Source of the DNA: Fodinibius saliphilus
GTDB lineage: Bacteria; Bacteroidota; Rhodothermia; Balneolales; Balneolaceae
Assembly (NCBI RefSeq): GCF_005869845.1
Contig: NZ_VAWF01000001.1
Span: 1,240,001-1,304,000 of the forward strand
DNA length: 64,000 nt
Direction of reading: 5' to 3'
Below are positions 17,905-27,092 of this stretch, one piece after another. The notes under the pieces are model-generated. The model saw only the letters and a list, made by a program, of their open reading frames with translations, searched no databases and was not told the origin of the DNA. The position numbers and the translations under genes are program-made. Numbering within the stretch: position 1 is the first letter of the stretch; each line of letters starts with the position of its first letter.

Positions 17905-19071
17905 GTGAGTCATCAATACGACTATATCATTGCGGGAGCGGGTGCAGCGGGACTCAGTTTAGCCTGGGAGTTATTGCATTCCCCACTTAGAGATAAAGAA
18001 GTGCTAATTGTTGATTCTGACCTGGAGCCAAAAAATGAAAAAACATGGTGTTTCTGGGATTCAGGCGCTCCCCCATTTGAAGACATAATATATAAAAAAT
18101 GGAATCAGATTGAACTCAGTATTTTTGGTGAGCACGTTGTACAATATCTTGATCATTATCCATACTACTGCCTGCGAAGTATTGATTTTAAAATGAAGGT
18201 GTTCGAGGCATTAGAATCGGTACAAAATTTCACTTTGAAAGAAATGGATATCGTGGATATAACACCCACATCTGCTGGTGCAACTCTGGTAACATCAGAT
18301 CATTCTTATACTGCAGAATATATCTTTCAGAGCTGTTTTCTTCCTCACGAGCATCTTCAATCTACTCCCAACTATCCTTTAGTACAACATTTCTTGGGAT
18401 GGGAGATTCAATGCCAAAAGGCAATTTTTGATGATTCCATACTTACCTTAATGGATTTCGATGAGACTGTTGATGATTATCTCGCCTTTATGTATTTGTT
18501 ACCTTGGTCAACCAAAACCGGGCTTATAGAATACACCGTTTTTTCAGATCAATTATTAGAGAAAAAAGAGTATGAAGAAAAAATATCTCTATACCTCAAT
18601 AACAGATTTGGTCTACAGCCTATTCATTATAATATAACACGTCGAGAGTTTGGGAAAATACCAATGCAAGACCGGCCGTTCGTGCCTTGGTATAAACCCA
18701 ACATCCTTAATATTGGCACTGTTGGTGGCCGGACTAAACCATCTACTGGTTACACTTTCAAACGCATTCAGCAACAGGTAAAAGATATTGTTGCGGGGCT
18801 TTCCACAGATGAACACCCCAAAGCAGATCCGCCTTCACAAAAACGGTATCGAGCCTACGATCTTTGGTTGCTACATATTATTCACAATCATCCTGAAGAA
18901 GCTCGAAAAGTTTTTAATCATCTATTTAAGAATAATTCCATTGATGAAATTTTCAGATTCCTTGGTGAAGAGACAACCATAATGCAGGATCTACATATTA
19001 TGAGCAGTGTCCCTTACCTCCCCTTTTTACACGCCATTTGGGAAAGTCGAGATAGAATTTGGGAGATATAA
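17905..19071 (+). CDS. crtY: Lycopene cyclase, CrtY/CrtL family
   Basis: A 388-residue flavoprotein that closes the beta-ionone ring of lycopene. It starts at a GTG with a dinucleotide-binding YDYIIAGAGAAGLSLAWELL, followed by KTWCFWDSG (the conserved 'TWxFW' region), DFDETVDDYLAFMYLLPWS and YTVFS, then IPMQDRPFVPWY and the GTVGGRTKPSTGYTFKRI motif typical of bacterial lycopene beta-cyclases. It lies in a likely operon with tspO and ends 4 bp from the convergent permease. With the hydratase and glycosyltransferase near 0.2-2.5 kb it suggests a ring at one end and hydroxylated glycoside at the other. Confidence 0.9.
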   Translation: MSHQYDYIIAGAGAAGLSLAWELLHSPLRDKEVLIVDSDLEPKNEKTWCFWDSGAPPFEDIIYKKWNQIELSIFGEHVVQYLDHYPYYCLRSIDFKMKVFEALESVQNFTLKEMDIVDITPTSAGATLVTSDHSYTAEYIFQSCFLPHEHLQSTPNYPLVQHFLGWEIQCQKAIFDDSILTLMDFDETVDDYLAFMYLLPWSTKTGLIEYTVFSDQLLEKKEYEEKISLYLNNRFGLQPIHYNITRREFGKIPMQDRPFVPWYKPNILNIGTVGGRTKPSTGYTFKRIQQQVKDIVAGLSTDEHPKADPPSQKRYRAYDLWLLHIIHNHPEEARKVFNHLFKNNSIDEIFRFLGEETTIMQDLHIMSSVPYLPFLHAIWESRDRIWEI

Positions 19072-19075
19072 CTAT

Positions 19076-20152
19076 TCATTCTTCCGTTTCTAAATGGGCT
19101 GCATTATAGTCAGGATGATCACCAAAGAGGTATCCGTATGGTTTAAGTCCGTCAACCTGGTCAAAAACACATTTTAGAATACCGAGAAAAGGAACAAATA
19201 AAATCATTCCGGAAATCCCCCAAAGTTGACCACCGATAATTAAGGCAATCAGTGCCATAAAAGGGTTAATGCTTACACTAGAACCAATAATATTCGGGGT
19301 AATAAAGTTGCCCTCTAAAAATTGTACTGCTGCAAAAACGCCCATAACAGCCAGTGGATTTAATAAAGAATCCGTAAATAATAACGCAAAAAGGATTGCC
19401 GGCAAACTCCCAATAATGATACCGATATAGGGAATAATAGCCAACACAGCTGCAAAAACAGCAAAAAAGAGCACATGATCAATGCCCACAATCCAGAGAC
19501 CTATGGCATTTAGTAAAGCTAAAATGCTAATCACCATCATCATTCCCACTAAATAGCTCTGTGTTACATGCTGTATACCGTCAAGCACCGAATCTATCTC
19601 ATCATTCTTCCCCTCCACTGCCTTGTGTAAAAAGGTACGATACATCTTTTTATAATACATCATAAAGAATACAAAAAACGGCAACAGCCCAATAGTTGTA
19701 AACACACTGGTAGTAGCCCCTAGGGCCGTACTTATATACTGTCCACTTTTATCAACTACAGTCTCCAATCCTCGTTCTAAAAATTCAACCTGTCTGTTGG
19801 GCGATAGGTTAAATTTTACCTGTAAAAACTGAATTAAATCATTACTTACAGCCTGAATTTTTGCATTCGCCTCAGGCAGACGATCAGCAAATTGCACCAG
19901 CTGAAACGACAATAATGAGATAATTCCTCCCAATATTATTGTTACCAACAGCATACTAGTAATAATAGCCAACACCCTGTTAAATTTATATTTCTGCAGC
20001 CAGTTACTAATGGGTTGCAATAGCATGGCCAAAAGTGCAGAAAAAGCCAGAGGCATCAGAATAAACTTACCATATGAGAAGAGCAAAAACACCAGGAAAA
20101 TACCTAATAAAATAGTCGTTCCTTTTAGCCAAAATGGATACGATTTACCCAT
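19076..20152 (-). CDS. AI-2E/PerM family membrane permease
   Basis: A 358-residue polytopic protein: two to three helices at 12-85, a long extracytoplasmic-like region (about 90-145) and further helices to residue 345. The family pattern FAVFAAVLAIIPYIGIIIGSLPAILFALL and the conserved LEGNFITPNIIGSSVSINPF are present. Members have been linked to autoinducer-2 export or Na+/H+ exchange, so the substrate is open. It sits downstream of a PIG-L deacetylase gene on the same strand, 41 bp apart, and may be cotranscribed. Confidence 0.85.
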   Translation of the reverse strand: MGKSYPFWLKGTTILLGIFLVFLLFSYGKFILMPLAFSALLAMLLQPISNWLQKYKFNRVLAIITSMLLVTIILGGIISLLSFQLVQFADRLPEANAKIQAVSNDLIQFLQVKFNLSPNRQVEFLERGLETVVDKSGQYISTALGATTSVFTTIGLLPFFVFFMMYYKKMYRTFLHKAVEGKNDEIDSVLDGIQHVTQSYLVGMMMVISILALLNAIGLWIVGIDHVLFFAVFAAVLAIIPYIGIIIGSLPAILFALLFTDSLLNPLAVMGVFAAVQFLEGNFITPNIIGSSVSINPFMALIALIIGGQLWGISGMILFVPFLGILKCVFDQVDGLKPYGYLFGDHPDYNAAHLETEE

Positions 20153-20193
20153 GCTTTGTCACCTGCCTCATCTATTTGACAATTTAATCATTA

Positions 20194-20904
20194 TTACTTC
20201 TTTAACTGCTCATCCAGTGCCTGCAATGGCGGATCAAAGTTTTCTTGAAAAATTTCAAACGGCACTCGGTATCCCACTTCTTCTTTTACATTGCTCTCCT
20301 CTATTACTTGCTGATAGGTTTCATAACAATCAAGTGCATCCTCAAACTTCTGATAGTCTTCATCATTTGCCTCTACCCAGCAATCAATTTCTGCTTGCTT
20401 TGAAGAGCTGAGATTAAATTTCCCTCCACTATCATCCTCGCTAAAACGTGTAAAAAAGGCAAGCCGGCGGGGGTAAGATTCACCTGATCTCCTTAAATCA
20501 CAATATACGTTCTTTACCACCGCATGGCTTACTAAATGATCTTCGAATCCACTAATCCCATGAACAGCGTAAGTGACCAGTATATCCGGCTTGATTTCTT
20601 CCACATGATCACGAATTACAATTTCTATCTCTTGGGGATCTAACTCTTTTAGCCCGTCATCAGGAAGGTCACAAACCTTCATCCCATTCAGATCCAAAAC
20701 ATTTTCAACACACTGCATCTCCTTATACCGGATCTGCCCCATCTCCTCTTTGTCAACCCCCAAGCGAAACCGTTGCTTGGTAGCTTCTCCTTTAGTCAGG
20801 GTCAACAAGTATACCTCATCTCCCTTTCTGCGTTGTGCTGCAATCGCCGGCGCCGGACCAAATGACTCATCATCGGGATGTGGGAAAACGTATAGAATTT
20901 TCAT
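20194..20904 (-). CDS. PIG-L/LmbE family deacetylase
   Basis: A 236-residue zinc enzyme that removes N-acetyl from glucosamine-type sugars or cleaves related amides. The zinc motif PHPDDE lies at residues 8-13 and the third ligand His is in GFEDHLVSH. It differs in sequence from the BshB1 copy at 29704. Because bacillithiol users often carry a second PIG-L enzyme that acts as a bacillithiol S-conjugate amidase or BshB2, that is a reasonable but unproven role. The AI-2E-like permease gene follows. Confidence 0.78.
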   Translation of the reverse strand: MKILYVFPHPDDESFGPAPAIAAQRRKGDEVYLLTLTKGEATKQRFRLGVDKEEMGQIRYKEMQCVENVLDLNGMKVCDLPDDGLKELDPQEIEIVIRDHVEEIKPDILVTYAVHGISGFEDHLVSHAVVKNVYCDLRRSGESYPRRLAFFTRFSEDDSGGKFNLSSSKQAEIDCWVEANDEDYQKFEDALDCYETYQQVIEESNVKEEVGYRVPFEIFQENFDPPLQALDEQLKK

Positions 20905-20966
20905 AATCGATTGTTACTAAATTAAATAATAATGAGTACCTCGATTTTAACCATATTTTATGCAAC

Positions 20967-20997
20967 AAAAAAACCCCAACATTTCCAAGTGTTGAGG
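20967..20997 (-). terminator. Terminator at the end of the exporter operon
   Basis: Read on the minus strand, CCTCAACA pairs with TGTTGGGG (one G:T) around an eight-base loop and is followed by seven T. It lies 23 bp beyond the stop of the ABC ATPase gene. Confidence 0.8.
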
Positions 20998-21019
20998 CTT
21001 TAAACTCTTATGGTGAACA

Positions 21020-21754
21020 TTACCCGGCTTTGGGTACTCTTATCTCTATACCCTCCAAAGCAGGCTTTTCCACTCCTTCGTCACTTTCAATCTCACCATC
21101 TCTCAGTCTTATAATACGACGGGCATGATCAGCGATATCCTGCTCATGAGTAACAACAAGAATGGTATTTCCCATTCTATATAGCTCTTCGAAGAGCATC
21201 ATTATTTCATTACCGGTTTCAGTGTCAAGATTACCGGTCGGTTCATCAGCCAGAAGAATGGATGGATTGTTTACAAGAGCTCTTGCAATAGCCACGCGTT
21301 GGCGCTGCCCACCGGATAGCTCATTGGGTTTATGGTCAATACGATCTCCCAGTCCTACCCTTCGGAGCGTTTCAGCAGCTCGTCTATGACGTTCTGCAGT
21401 CCTTATCCCGGAATAAATAAGTGGAAGCTCAACATTTGATAAACAGTCTGTCCGCGGTAGCAGATTAAAAGTTTGAAAGACAAACCCAATTTCACGGTTG
21501 CGAACCTCAGCAAGATCAGCATCTTCAAACTCACTCACATCCTGCTTGTTAAGAATATAGGTTCCCGATGTAGGTGTATCCAGACAACCAATAAGATTCA
21601 TGAGCGTTGACTTTCCGGAACCTGATGGCCCCATAATGGCGATATACTCGTTTTCCTGGACATCAAATGAAACTCCATCAAGAGCACGAACCTCTTGGGT
21701 TCCCATCTGGTACACTTTCGTCAGATCGTTCACAGTAATAACTGAATTTGACAT
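21020..21754 (-). CDS. MacB/LolD-type ABC transporter ATPase
   Basis: A 244-residue ATP-binding subunit. Walker [10 protein letters not shown] is at 42-50, the Q-loop is in [12 protein letters not shown], the signature [15 protein letters not shown] precedes Walker [13 protein letters not shown], and the switch His is in VVTHE. The sequence is of the type VII (MacB, LolD, FtsE) class that powers mechanotransmission by FtsX-like permeases. A membrane-fusion gene begins 8 bp upstream and TolC and two FtsX-like permeases are farther upstream on the same strand, so it probably drives the tripartite exporter. It is the last gene of the run and a terminator follows. Confidence 0.9.
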   Translation of the reverse strand: MSNSVITVNDLTKVYQMGTQEVRALDGVSFDVQENEYIAIMGPSGSGKSTLMNLIGCLDTPTSGTYILNKQDVSEFEDADLAEVRNREIGFVFQTFNLLPRTDCLSNVELPLIYSGIRTAERHRRAAETLRRVGLGDRIDHKPNELSGGQRQRVAIARALVNNPSILLADEPTGNLDTETGNEIMMLFEELYRMGNTILVVTHEQDIADHARRIIRLRDGEIESDEGVEKPALEGIEIRVPKAG

Positions 21755-21762
21755 GCTTACCT

Positions 21763-23127
21763 TTAATTTGAAACCAGGTCGCTATAGATCTGGTTATTAA
21801 CTTTTACTTTGTCTCCATCCGAAAGTTTCTTTGATAACGTCCGATAGCTCCCGGTAACAATTGTATCTCCCGCCTCAACTCCATTTAAAATCTGAATATG
21901 TGTATTGTCACTAATTCCCGTCTTTACCTCGCGCCGTTTAGCAATGCCATCCTCGACTACAAAAACGATCTTCCGGAGGTCCTCTTTTGGAATAACAACT
22001 TGCTTGGTAGTATCCGTTTTTGTTGAGTCATCACTAGCTGAGGAGTCAGCAAAATCGCGTACTGTAACCGCCTGTATAGGAACCGATACCACATTTCGCG
22101 CTGTCTCAGTCTGCACATCTACCGATGCGGACATCCCCGGCTTAAAAGATGGTGTAAACGTGCCCTCAGGCACTTCTCGAGAGGCTTTTGGAACAATACG
22201 CTTATTGCCCGCCATATTGAGGTTGTGGGGTGTTAAAACCCGAATTTTCACTTCATAGTTGGTCACCTGTTCTGCCGTGCCGGAACCCGATACATCCGCA
22301 GAATTAGCAATTTCTGTCACTAATCCTTTAAAAGTTTTATCCGGGTAAGCATCCACCTCGATATTTGCCGTATCTTCTACCGATACATTCACAATATCAT
22401 TTTCGTTTACCTGTACCTGTACTTCCATCTGGTCCATCTTGGCAATGCGAAGCAGTTCGGTACCGATCGATTGGGTATTACCGAGCACGCGTTCGCCAAC
22501 TTCTACCGGAAGCTTGCTTATGGTTCCTTTTCGAGGTGCTCTAATAATAGTCTTTTGAAGCTCTTCTTTGGCCTGCTCTAACTGCGCCTCAATGCTTTGC
22601 ACTTGGTATTTTGCGGCCTTAAAGCTCGCTTTACGCGCCTCAAAAGCCGTTTTAGTACGAATATATTCCGACTCTGAGATAGCCTCAGACTCATATAATT
22701 TCTTGTTCTGCTGATAGGTATTCTTAGCTTCTAACAAGTTTGCCTTAGCCTCTTCCAATCGAGCTTTTTGCGTCAGCATTGAAGCATTAATCTCATCAAT
22801 ACGAGCCTGGTAAATATCTGGTTTGATACGAACAAGCAAATCCCCTTTGGCAACATAGTCTCCCTCTTTAATTGGTAGTTCAATAATTTCACCGGATACT
22901 TCGGGACGCAGAATAACTTCTACCTCTGGCTGTATCTTTCCTGACGCTGAAACTTCCTGAGTAATTATTTTCAACTTTGCCTCTGAGGTTTCAACTTCTG
23001 TTTTAACTCCGCTTCCACCCAACCATCCCATCGATTTAGCAACCACCAGCCCCACTCCCAGCGTAATAACAAGTCCCCCAACTACATATAGTAACTTTTT
23101 TGTAGCTGATTTTTTTTGTTTAGCCAT
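21763..23127 (-). CDS. MacA/HlyD-type periplasmic adaptor of an efflux system
   Basis: A 454-residue membrane-fusion protein. It has an N-terminal anchor helix (about 12-32), a first lipoyl half (about 62-105, [24 protein letters not shown]), a long coiled coil (about 115-195), the second lipoyl half with [19 protein letters not shown] and beta-barrel plus membrane-proximal domains. Residues about 355-385 form an inserted Ser/Asp/Thr-rich stretch ([14 protein letters not shown]). It would connect the inner-membrane permeases with TolC. Gaps to its neighbours are 8 and 12 bp. The exported compound is unknown. Confidence 0.88.
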   Translation of the reverse strand: MAKQKKSATKKLLYVVGGLVITLGVGLVVAKSMGWLGGSGVKTEVETSEAKLKIITQEVSASGKIQPEVEVILRPEVSGEIIELPIKEGDYVAKGDLLVRIKPDIYQARIDEINASMLTQKARLEEAKANLLEAKNTYQQNKKLYESEAISESEYIRTKTAFEARKASFKAAKYQVQSIEAQLEQAKEELQKTIIRAPRKGTISKLPVEVGERVLGNTQSIGTELLRIAKMDQMEVQVQVNENDIVNVSVEDTANIEVDAYPDKTFKGLVTEIANSADVSGSGTAEQVTNYEVKIRVLTPHNLNMAGNKRIVPKASREVPEGTFTPSFKPGMSASVDVQTETARNVVSVPIQAVTVRDFADSSASDDSTKTDTTKQVVIPKEDLRKIVFVVEDGIAKRREVKTGISDNTHIQILNGVEAGDTIVTGSYRTLSKKLSDGDKVKVNNQIYSDLVSN

Positions 23128-23139
23128 CCTTCTCGCTAT

Positions 23140-24513
23140 TTAATTTAAAGATATATCTTGATCAATCTTACCTAAATAATAGTCTAACAACTTCTCTTGA
23201 AACACATATCGGAAAATAGCTTGGGCTCTGTTAGATTGAGCTTCAATATATTGTGCATTAGCATCACTAAGCTCAACTAAAGTTCCGGCGCCAACCTCAT
23301 ATCGTTCTTTTTGTGTTTGATACGATCGTTCAGCAGCCTGTAAAGCCTTTTGAGTTGAACTAAGTTGTTTTACATATGATTGATAATCATTATAAGCCTG
23401 TCGTACCTCTTTAAGTACTGTATACTTCAGATTCTGATATTCTAATTTGCTATTCTTATACGTTATCTTTGAGCTCTGAACATTAATGCGACTATTCAAA
23501 TTGTTGAAAATCGGAATATTTACTGAAAACCCTACGTATTTATTTACACTTTGATCAAAAAACTGATCTGAGAAATTTACTGCTTCAGCAGTTTGGGGAC
23601 CTGTTCGCAATCTGTAGGTATCATAATAGCTACTACTTATACCTATATTTGCAGAAAGCGAAGGATAGTAGCTGGCACGTGCCAATCCTAAATCCTCCCG
23701 ATTACGTTTAATCAATAATTGTTGTGCCTGCAAATCTTTCCGTTCACTTAATGCTTGGTTGATCAATTCAGAAAGTTCTAAAGATTTTGCAGCAGGTGTT
23801 AAATCCCTGAGGTCTGGAGCAATAAACTCATACTCTTTTTGAGGATCAAGTTGCAGTGTACCAATAAGTTGTGTTTTACTGTATGACAAATCATTCTCAC
23901 GTTGAGTAACTGTTAGTTCGTTGCTTGCAACAGTAGACTCTTGATTATATAGATCTACAGTAGGACGGGATCCAACCTCTACTTGAGCTTTAACCTGCTT
24001 TAATTGTTCTCGCGCCGATTCCAAATTTCGTCGGGCAATCTTAAGTAATTCTTTATTTAAAACAACCTGTAAAAACCCACTAGCTGAATTGAAGATAACA
24101 GTTTGTCTTGCCCGATTTTTATTAGCCTGCTGATACTTTTCATTCAACTGGTTACGACGAAGATTGATGATATTCGTAAACCCCTCAAATATTGTAAGAC
24201 TAGCACTAACTCCCCCACTAAGAGAATTACGGATCGTATTCTCAAGCTGCAAAGTAGTGTTGTTAAACTGCTGACCTTGGGTACTACGACCACTAAACTG
24301 TCCATTAATAGAAGGCAAAAAATCAGCTTTAGCACCTAATATCTGCTTTTCAGCAAAATTCAAATTATTATTTGCCTGCTTCAGCTGATAATTATTTTCC
24401 AGAGCGATATCAATAGCGTCTTGCAGCGATATTTTTTTAGTCTCTTGAGCGATTGTGGTAGTTGCCAGACACAGACTTACAAATAAGAATAGAATCCCTT
24501 TGCGCATATCCAT
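23140..24513 (-). CDS. TolC-family outer membrane efflux protein
   Basis: A 457-residue outer-membrane channel with a signal peptide (cleavage about residue 22, ending IAQE). Two homologous halves carry the long helices of TolC: DAIDIALENNYQLKQANNNL and AEKQILGAKADFLPSI open the first half, LGLARASYYPSLSANIG the second. Tyr, Gln and Asn richness suits an outer-membrane barrel. It precedes the adaptor gene by 12 bp, completing a tripartite exporter. An alternative start two codons later is equally plausible. Confidence 0.9.
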   Translation of the reverse strand: MDMRKGILFLFVSLCLATTTIAQETKKISLQDAIDIALENNYQLKQANNNLNFAEKQILGAKADFLPSINGQFSGRSTQGQQFNNTTLQLENTIRNSLSGGVSASLTIFEGFTNIINLRRNQLNEKYQQANKNRARQTVIFNSASGFLQVVLNKELLKIARRNLESAREQLKQVKAQVEVGSRPTVDLYNQESTVASNELTVTQRENDLSYSKTQLIGTLQLDPQKEYEFIAPDLRDLTPAAKSLELSELINQALSERKDLQAQQLLIKRNREDLGLARASYYPSLSANIGISSSYYDTYRLRTGPQTAEAVNFSDQFFDQSVNKYVGFSVNIPIFNNLNSRINVQSSKITYKNSKLEYQNLKYTVLKEVRQAYNDYQSYVKQLSSTQKALQAAERSYQTQKERYEVGAGTLVELSDANAQYIEAQSNRAQAIFRYVFQEKLLDYYLGKIDQDISLN

Positions 24514-24618
24514 AAAAAATTGGTTGTAAATTATTTGATTTGTGCAATTACACGAACAACATTAGTAATTGTTACAGTGAGATGTGGCTTTAGTAAGTAA
24601 AAAAATAAAAAGGAGTTG

Positions 24619-25002
24619 TTATTCTTCTTCAGTACCGTTTGAAACTGATAAATGCTCCTCGGCTTTCTCTTCTAAAAGCTCCTCAACATAATCTGTTGCA
24701 TAATTGATCGCTTTACGAGTTGCCAGCCTTTTTAGTTCAGACAGCAAAGCACCGCTGAATTCTCCGGCTGATGAACTTTTGCCGGATGAGCGGCCCCGGT
24801 GTCCCAATAAAAATCCAATAACTGCAGCGCTCCCTACAATCGGCAGTGGATGCTCCCTAATAATTGATTTGGGATCCAGTTTGGTACTCACATCATCACG
24901 TACACGGTCAATAGAATCGTCCAGCTCTTCCTGGATCTCTCCCAGCTCTTGTTCCAGTTCTTTCTTCTTCTGTTCAAGTTCATCTATTTGATCTTTAGCC
25001 AT
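24619..25002 (-). CDS. Small coiled-coil membrane-associated protein (DUF3618/YtxH-like)
   Basis: A 127-residue protein. Residues about 1-45 form a highly charged helix (DELEQKKKELEQELGEIQEE), followed by a region IIREHPLPIVGSAAVIGFLLGHRGR that looks like the short hydrophobic hairpin of the DUF3618/DUF883 proteins, and a helical C-terminus. No enzyme motif is present. It is the third of three adjacent small envelope genes (gaps 4 and 1 bp), a set resembling yqjD-yqjE-yqjK, and is followed by tolC after 105 bp. The function is unknown. Confidence 0.6.
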   Translation of the reverse strand: MAKDQIDELEQKKKELEQELGEIQEELDDSIDRVRDDVSTKLDPKSIIREHPLPIVGSAAVIGFLLGHRGRSSGKSSSAGEFSGALLSELKRLATRKAINYATDYVEELLEEKAEEHLSVSNGTEEE

Positions 25003-25006
25003 AATA

Positions 25007-25447
25007 CTAATCGTCTTTCTGAGTTTTTGATCGAGCAGATTCTGTTGTGTCTAATTTCTTTTGAGGAAGCTCTCCATTCTGATTAATAGCCTTAATCACC
25101 TCGGCCTCAAACATCTGCTGCAGACGTTTAAATAGTCCATCCGGCTTTAAATAAACAAACAAGAGGCCGGTCAATAGCAGGGGCAACGAAACGAGTACAT
25201 ATCCAAGGCTATCACTTCCCAGCAGATCTCCCAAATAGATCGCCAGCGCAAAAAGAAGGAAGCAGACGCCACCCAATATCAACAAAGCACCCGCCCCCCG
25301 ATGTAGTGATGCTGCTATCCAACCGGACAAATATTCCCCGGTATTAAGCATCATTAACTCAATACGTTTTTCAATATATAGCTTTAGATCTGCGGAAATT
25401 CGTCGAAACTGATTTCCCAATCGATCTTTGCTCTTTTCCTTTTTCAT
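25007..25447 (-). CDS. YqjE/holin-X-like small membrane protein
   Basis: A 146-residue protein with two adjacent membrane helices (about residues 49-76 and 80-102) and charged termini, the arrangement of YqjE/'putative actin-holin' family proteins despite their phage-like name. The N-terminal part KSKDRLGNQFRRISADLKLYIEKRIELM is amphipathic. It sits between two other small charged proteins, with 1- and 4-bp gaps. There is no phage context, so a lysis role is unlikely; an envelope or stationary-phase role like that of E. coli YqjE is the better guess. Confidence 0.65.
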   Translation of the reverse strand: MKKEKSKDRLGNQFRRISADLKLYIEKRIELMMLNTGEYLSGWIAASLHRGAGALLILGGVCFLLFALAIYLGDLLGSDSLGYVLVSLPLLLTGLLFVYLKPDGLFKRLQQMFEAEVIKAINQNGELPQKKLDTTESARSKTQKDD

Positions 25448-25448
25448 A

Positions 25449-25661
25449 TTAATCGTCTGAACTCAATAACTTACCTAAAATATATCCGGCTAATAATCCC
25501 CCTGCCACACTCTTTACCGGGTGCTTTCGGATTATTTTCTCAGCTCGTAACTTTAGTTCATCAATACGTTCGGCCAATTCTTCCTCTTCTACCATACGTC
25601 GACCGCGATCAAGTGTCTTATCTAAACGTTCATTAATATTTTCAAGTATCTCTTCGTCCAT
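25449..25661 (-). CDS. YqjD/ElaB-like tail-anchored protein (DUF883-like)
   Basis: A 70-residue protein: a charged helix (about 1-42) and a C-terminal hydrophobic segment IRKHPVKSVAGGLLAGYILGKL. This is the DUF883 pattern of YqjD and ElaB, inner-membrane proteins that in E. coli bind stationary-phase ribosomes. It is first in a set of three small genes. The assignment rests on the C-terminal motif and overall size only. Confidence 0.65.
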   Translation of the reverse strand: MDEEILENINERLDKTLDRGRRMVEEEELAERIDELKLRAEKIIRKHPVKSVAGGLLAGYILGKLLSSDD

Positions 25662-25738
25662 AATTATATGATTTCTTAATATCTGATATCAGCGTCTGCT
25701 TAATTATAAGGAAATAATTTCAGACAAAATACTGTCAC

Positions 25739-26983
25739 CTATAGACTATTTTTCTCTTCAATCCATCGTGACATATACTTAGTACTGGCCATCGTATGGT
25801 GTTCTAACATGCGGCCGGTAAAGTTTTGGAGGCGATGGGTATCTAACTCTTCAACTAATTCAGTGATCCTACGAATAAAACGATCGCCATATTCCGGCTT
25901 CGCAAATCGCTCATTTATAATTCTAATACCCTCTTTTTGCTTTTTATACCAAGCCGTCTCATTTTGGTATAATTCTACTGCAGCATCAGCAATATCTGTA
26001 GCCTTATCCTGTATGCTTCCACTCCACTCAAATTTTCCGGAAATGCCCTCGGCACCAATCGTAGTAGTTATACTGGGAGTGCCGCACTGCATGGCTTCTA
26101 CAAGCTTCCCCTTGAGTCCGGCCCCAAAACGTAGCGGTGCCAGACATACACGAGCTTCTGAAACCACTTGTTGAGCATCAGATGCCCTTCCATCAATATA
26201 AAAGCCTTCTTCGGGTTTATGAAGCTGTTTGGCCTTCTGCGTAACGTATGACCCATAAATATGAAGTTCTGCCTCAGGCAATTTATTCCTAATCAATGGC
26301 CAAACCTCAGCTCGTAAAAACCTCACAGCATCCCAATTTGGGGGATGTCTGAAGTTGCCAACCATCACAAAATGGTTACGTTCAGAAAAATCAGACCATT
26401 GATCAATAACCCGTTTGTCTATCTTCGAAAGCATGAAAGGCAGATAATATAATAGCTTCTCATCTATGCCGAATAAATTGGTTAACAGCTGCATCTCATA
26501 TTCTGATATTATGAGAGAAAGATCACTTCGATAAATGCTGGCAATCTCACGTTTGGTAGTCTCTTCATGCAATAGATCTGCTTTCTCAAAAGGTCGTCCC
26601 TGCCTCACAGCCGTTTCCCGGGCCCGGCGCAAGAAATGCAGATCTTCGGTGTCTAAAATACGCAAGGCACCCGGGCACTGCTCCGCCACCCGCCATCCAA
26701 ACTGTTCTTCCGTCAAGAAACGATCGAATAGTACAAAAGAGGGTTGTAATTCTTTAATAAACAAATCAAAACTGGAATCGTTAACTGCAATGCGGACGGT
26801 ATTGATGTTTCGTGATTTGAGATCAGCTTGATACTCACTTTCTGCAGCTGAGGTCGCGAAAGTGATCTTCCACCCTTGCTGTTGGAATAATTTGATGAGA
26901 TTCATCATCCGCCCTCCCGCTGCAGAGGAGTTGGGTTCAGGCCATACAAGACCAATAATCAGTATCTGTTTTTTCTCTTTCAT
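25739..26983 (-). CDS. Glycosyltransferase of the GT4 (GT-B) fold
   Basis: A protein of about 414 residues of the group-1 glycosyltransferase class. The start at 26983 (MKEKKQILIIGLVWPEPNSS) is chosen over an in-frame Met 75 bp upstream because family proteins begin there. N-terminal domain: SAAGGRMMNLIKLFQQQGWKI. C-terminal nucleotide-sugar domain: LHIYGS...RASDAQQVVSEARVCLAPLRFGAGLKGKLVEAMQCGTPSITT, containing the EX7E-like KLVEAM region. It lies between the permeases and the small envelope genes on the same strand. It could modify a surface polymer; the acceptor is not known. Confidence 0.82.
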   Translation of the reverse strand: MKEKKQILIIGLVWPEPNSSAAGGRMMNLIKLFQQQGWKITFATSAAESEYQADLKSRNINTVRIAVNDSSFDLFIKELQPSFVLFDRFLTEEQFGWRVAEQCPGALRILDTEDLHFLRRARETAVRQGRPFEKADLLHEETTKREIASIYRSDLSLIISEYEMQLLTNLFGIDEKLLYYLPFMLSKIDKRVIDQWSDFSERNHFVMVGNFRHPPNWDAVRFLRAEVWPLIRNKLPEAELHIYGSYVTQKAKQLHKPEEGFYIDGRASDAQQVVSEARVCLAPLRFGAGLKGKLVEAMQCGTPSITTTIGAEGISGKFEWSGSIQDKATDIADAAVELYQNETAWYKKQKEGIRIINERFAKPEYGDRFIRRITELVEELDTHRLQNFTGRMLEHHTMASTKYMSRWIEEKNSL

Positions 26984-27092
26984 AGCTTCGAATATAGCCA
27001 GCCCCAAGCATGTTATAAAATCATTTACAATCTGCTTGGTATCACACCATATTAGCAATCAAAATTGTTAAAACCGACCCGATCCAAATCGT

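Noticed and set aside
25007-25447. Phage holin
   Set aside because: The two-helix protein resembles YqjE-type proteins and has no endolysin or phage gene nearby.
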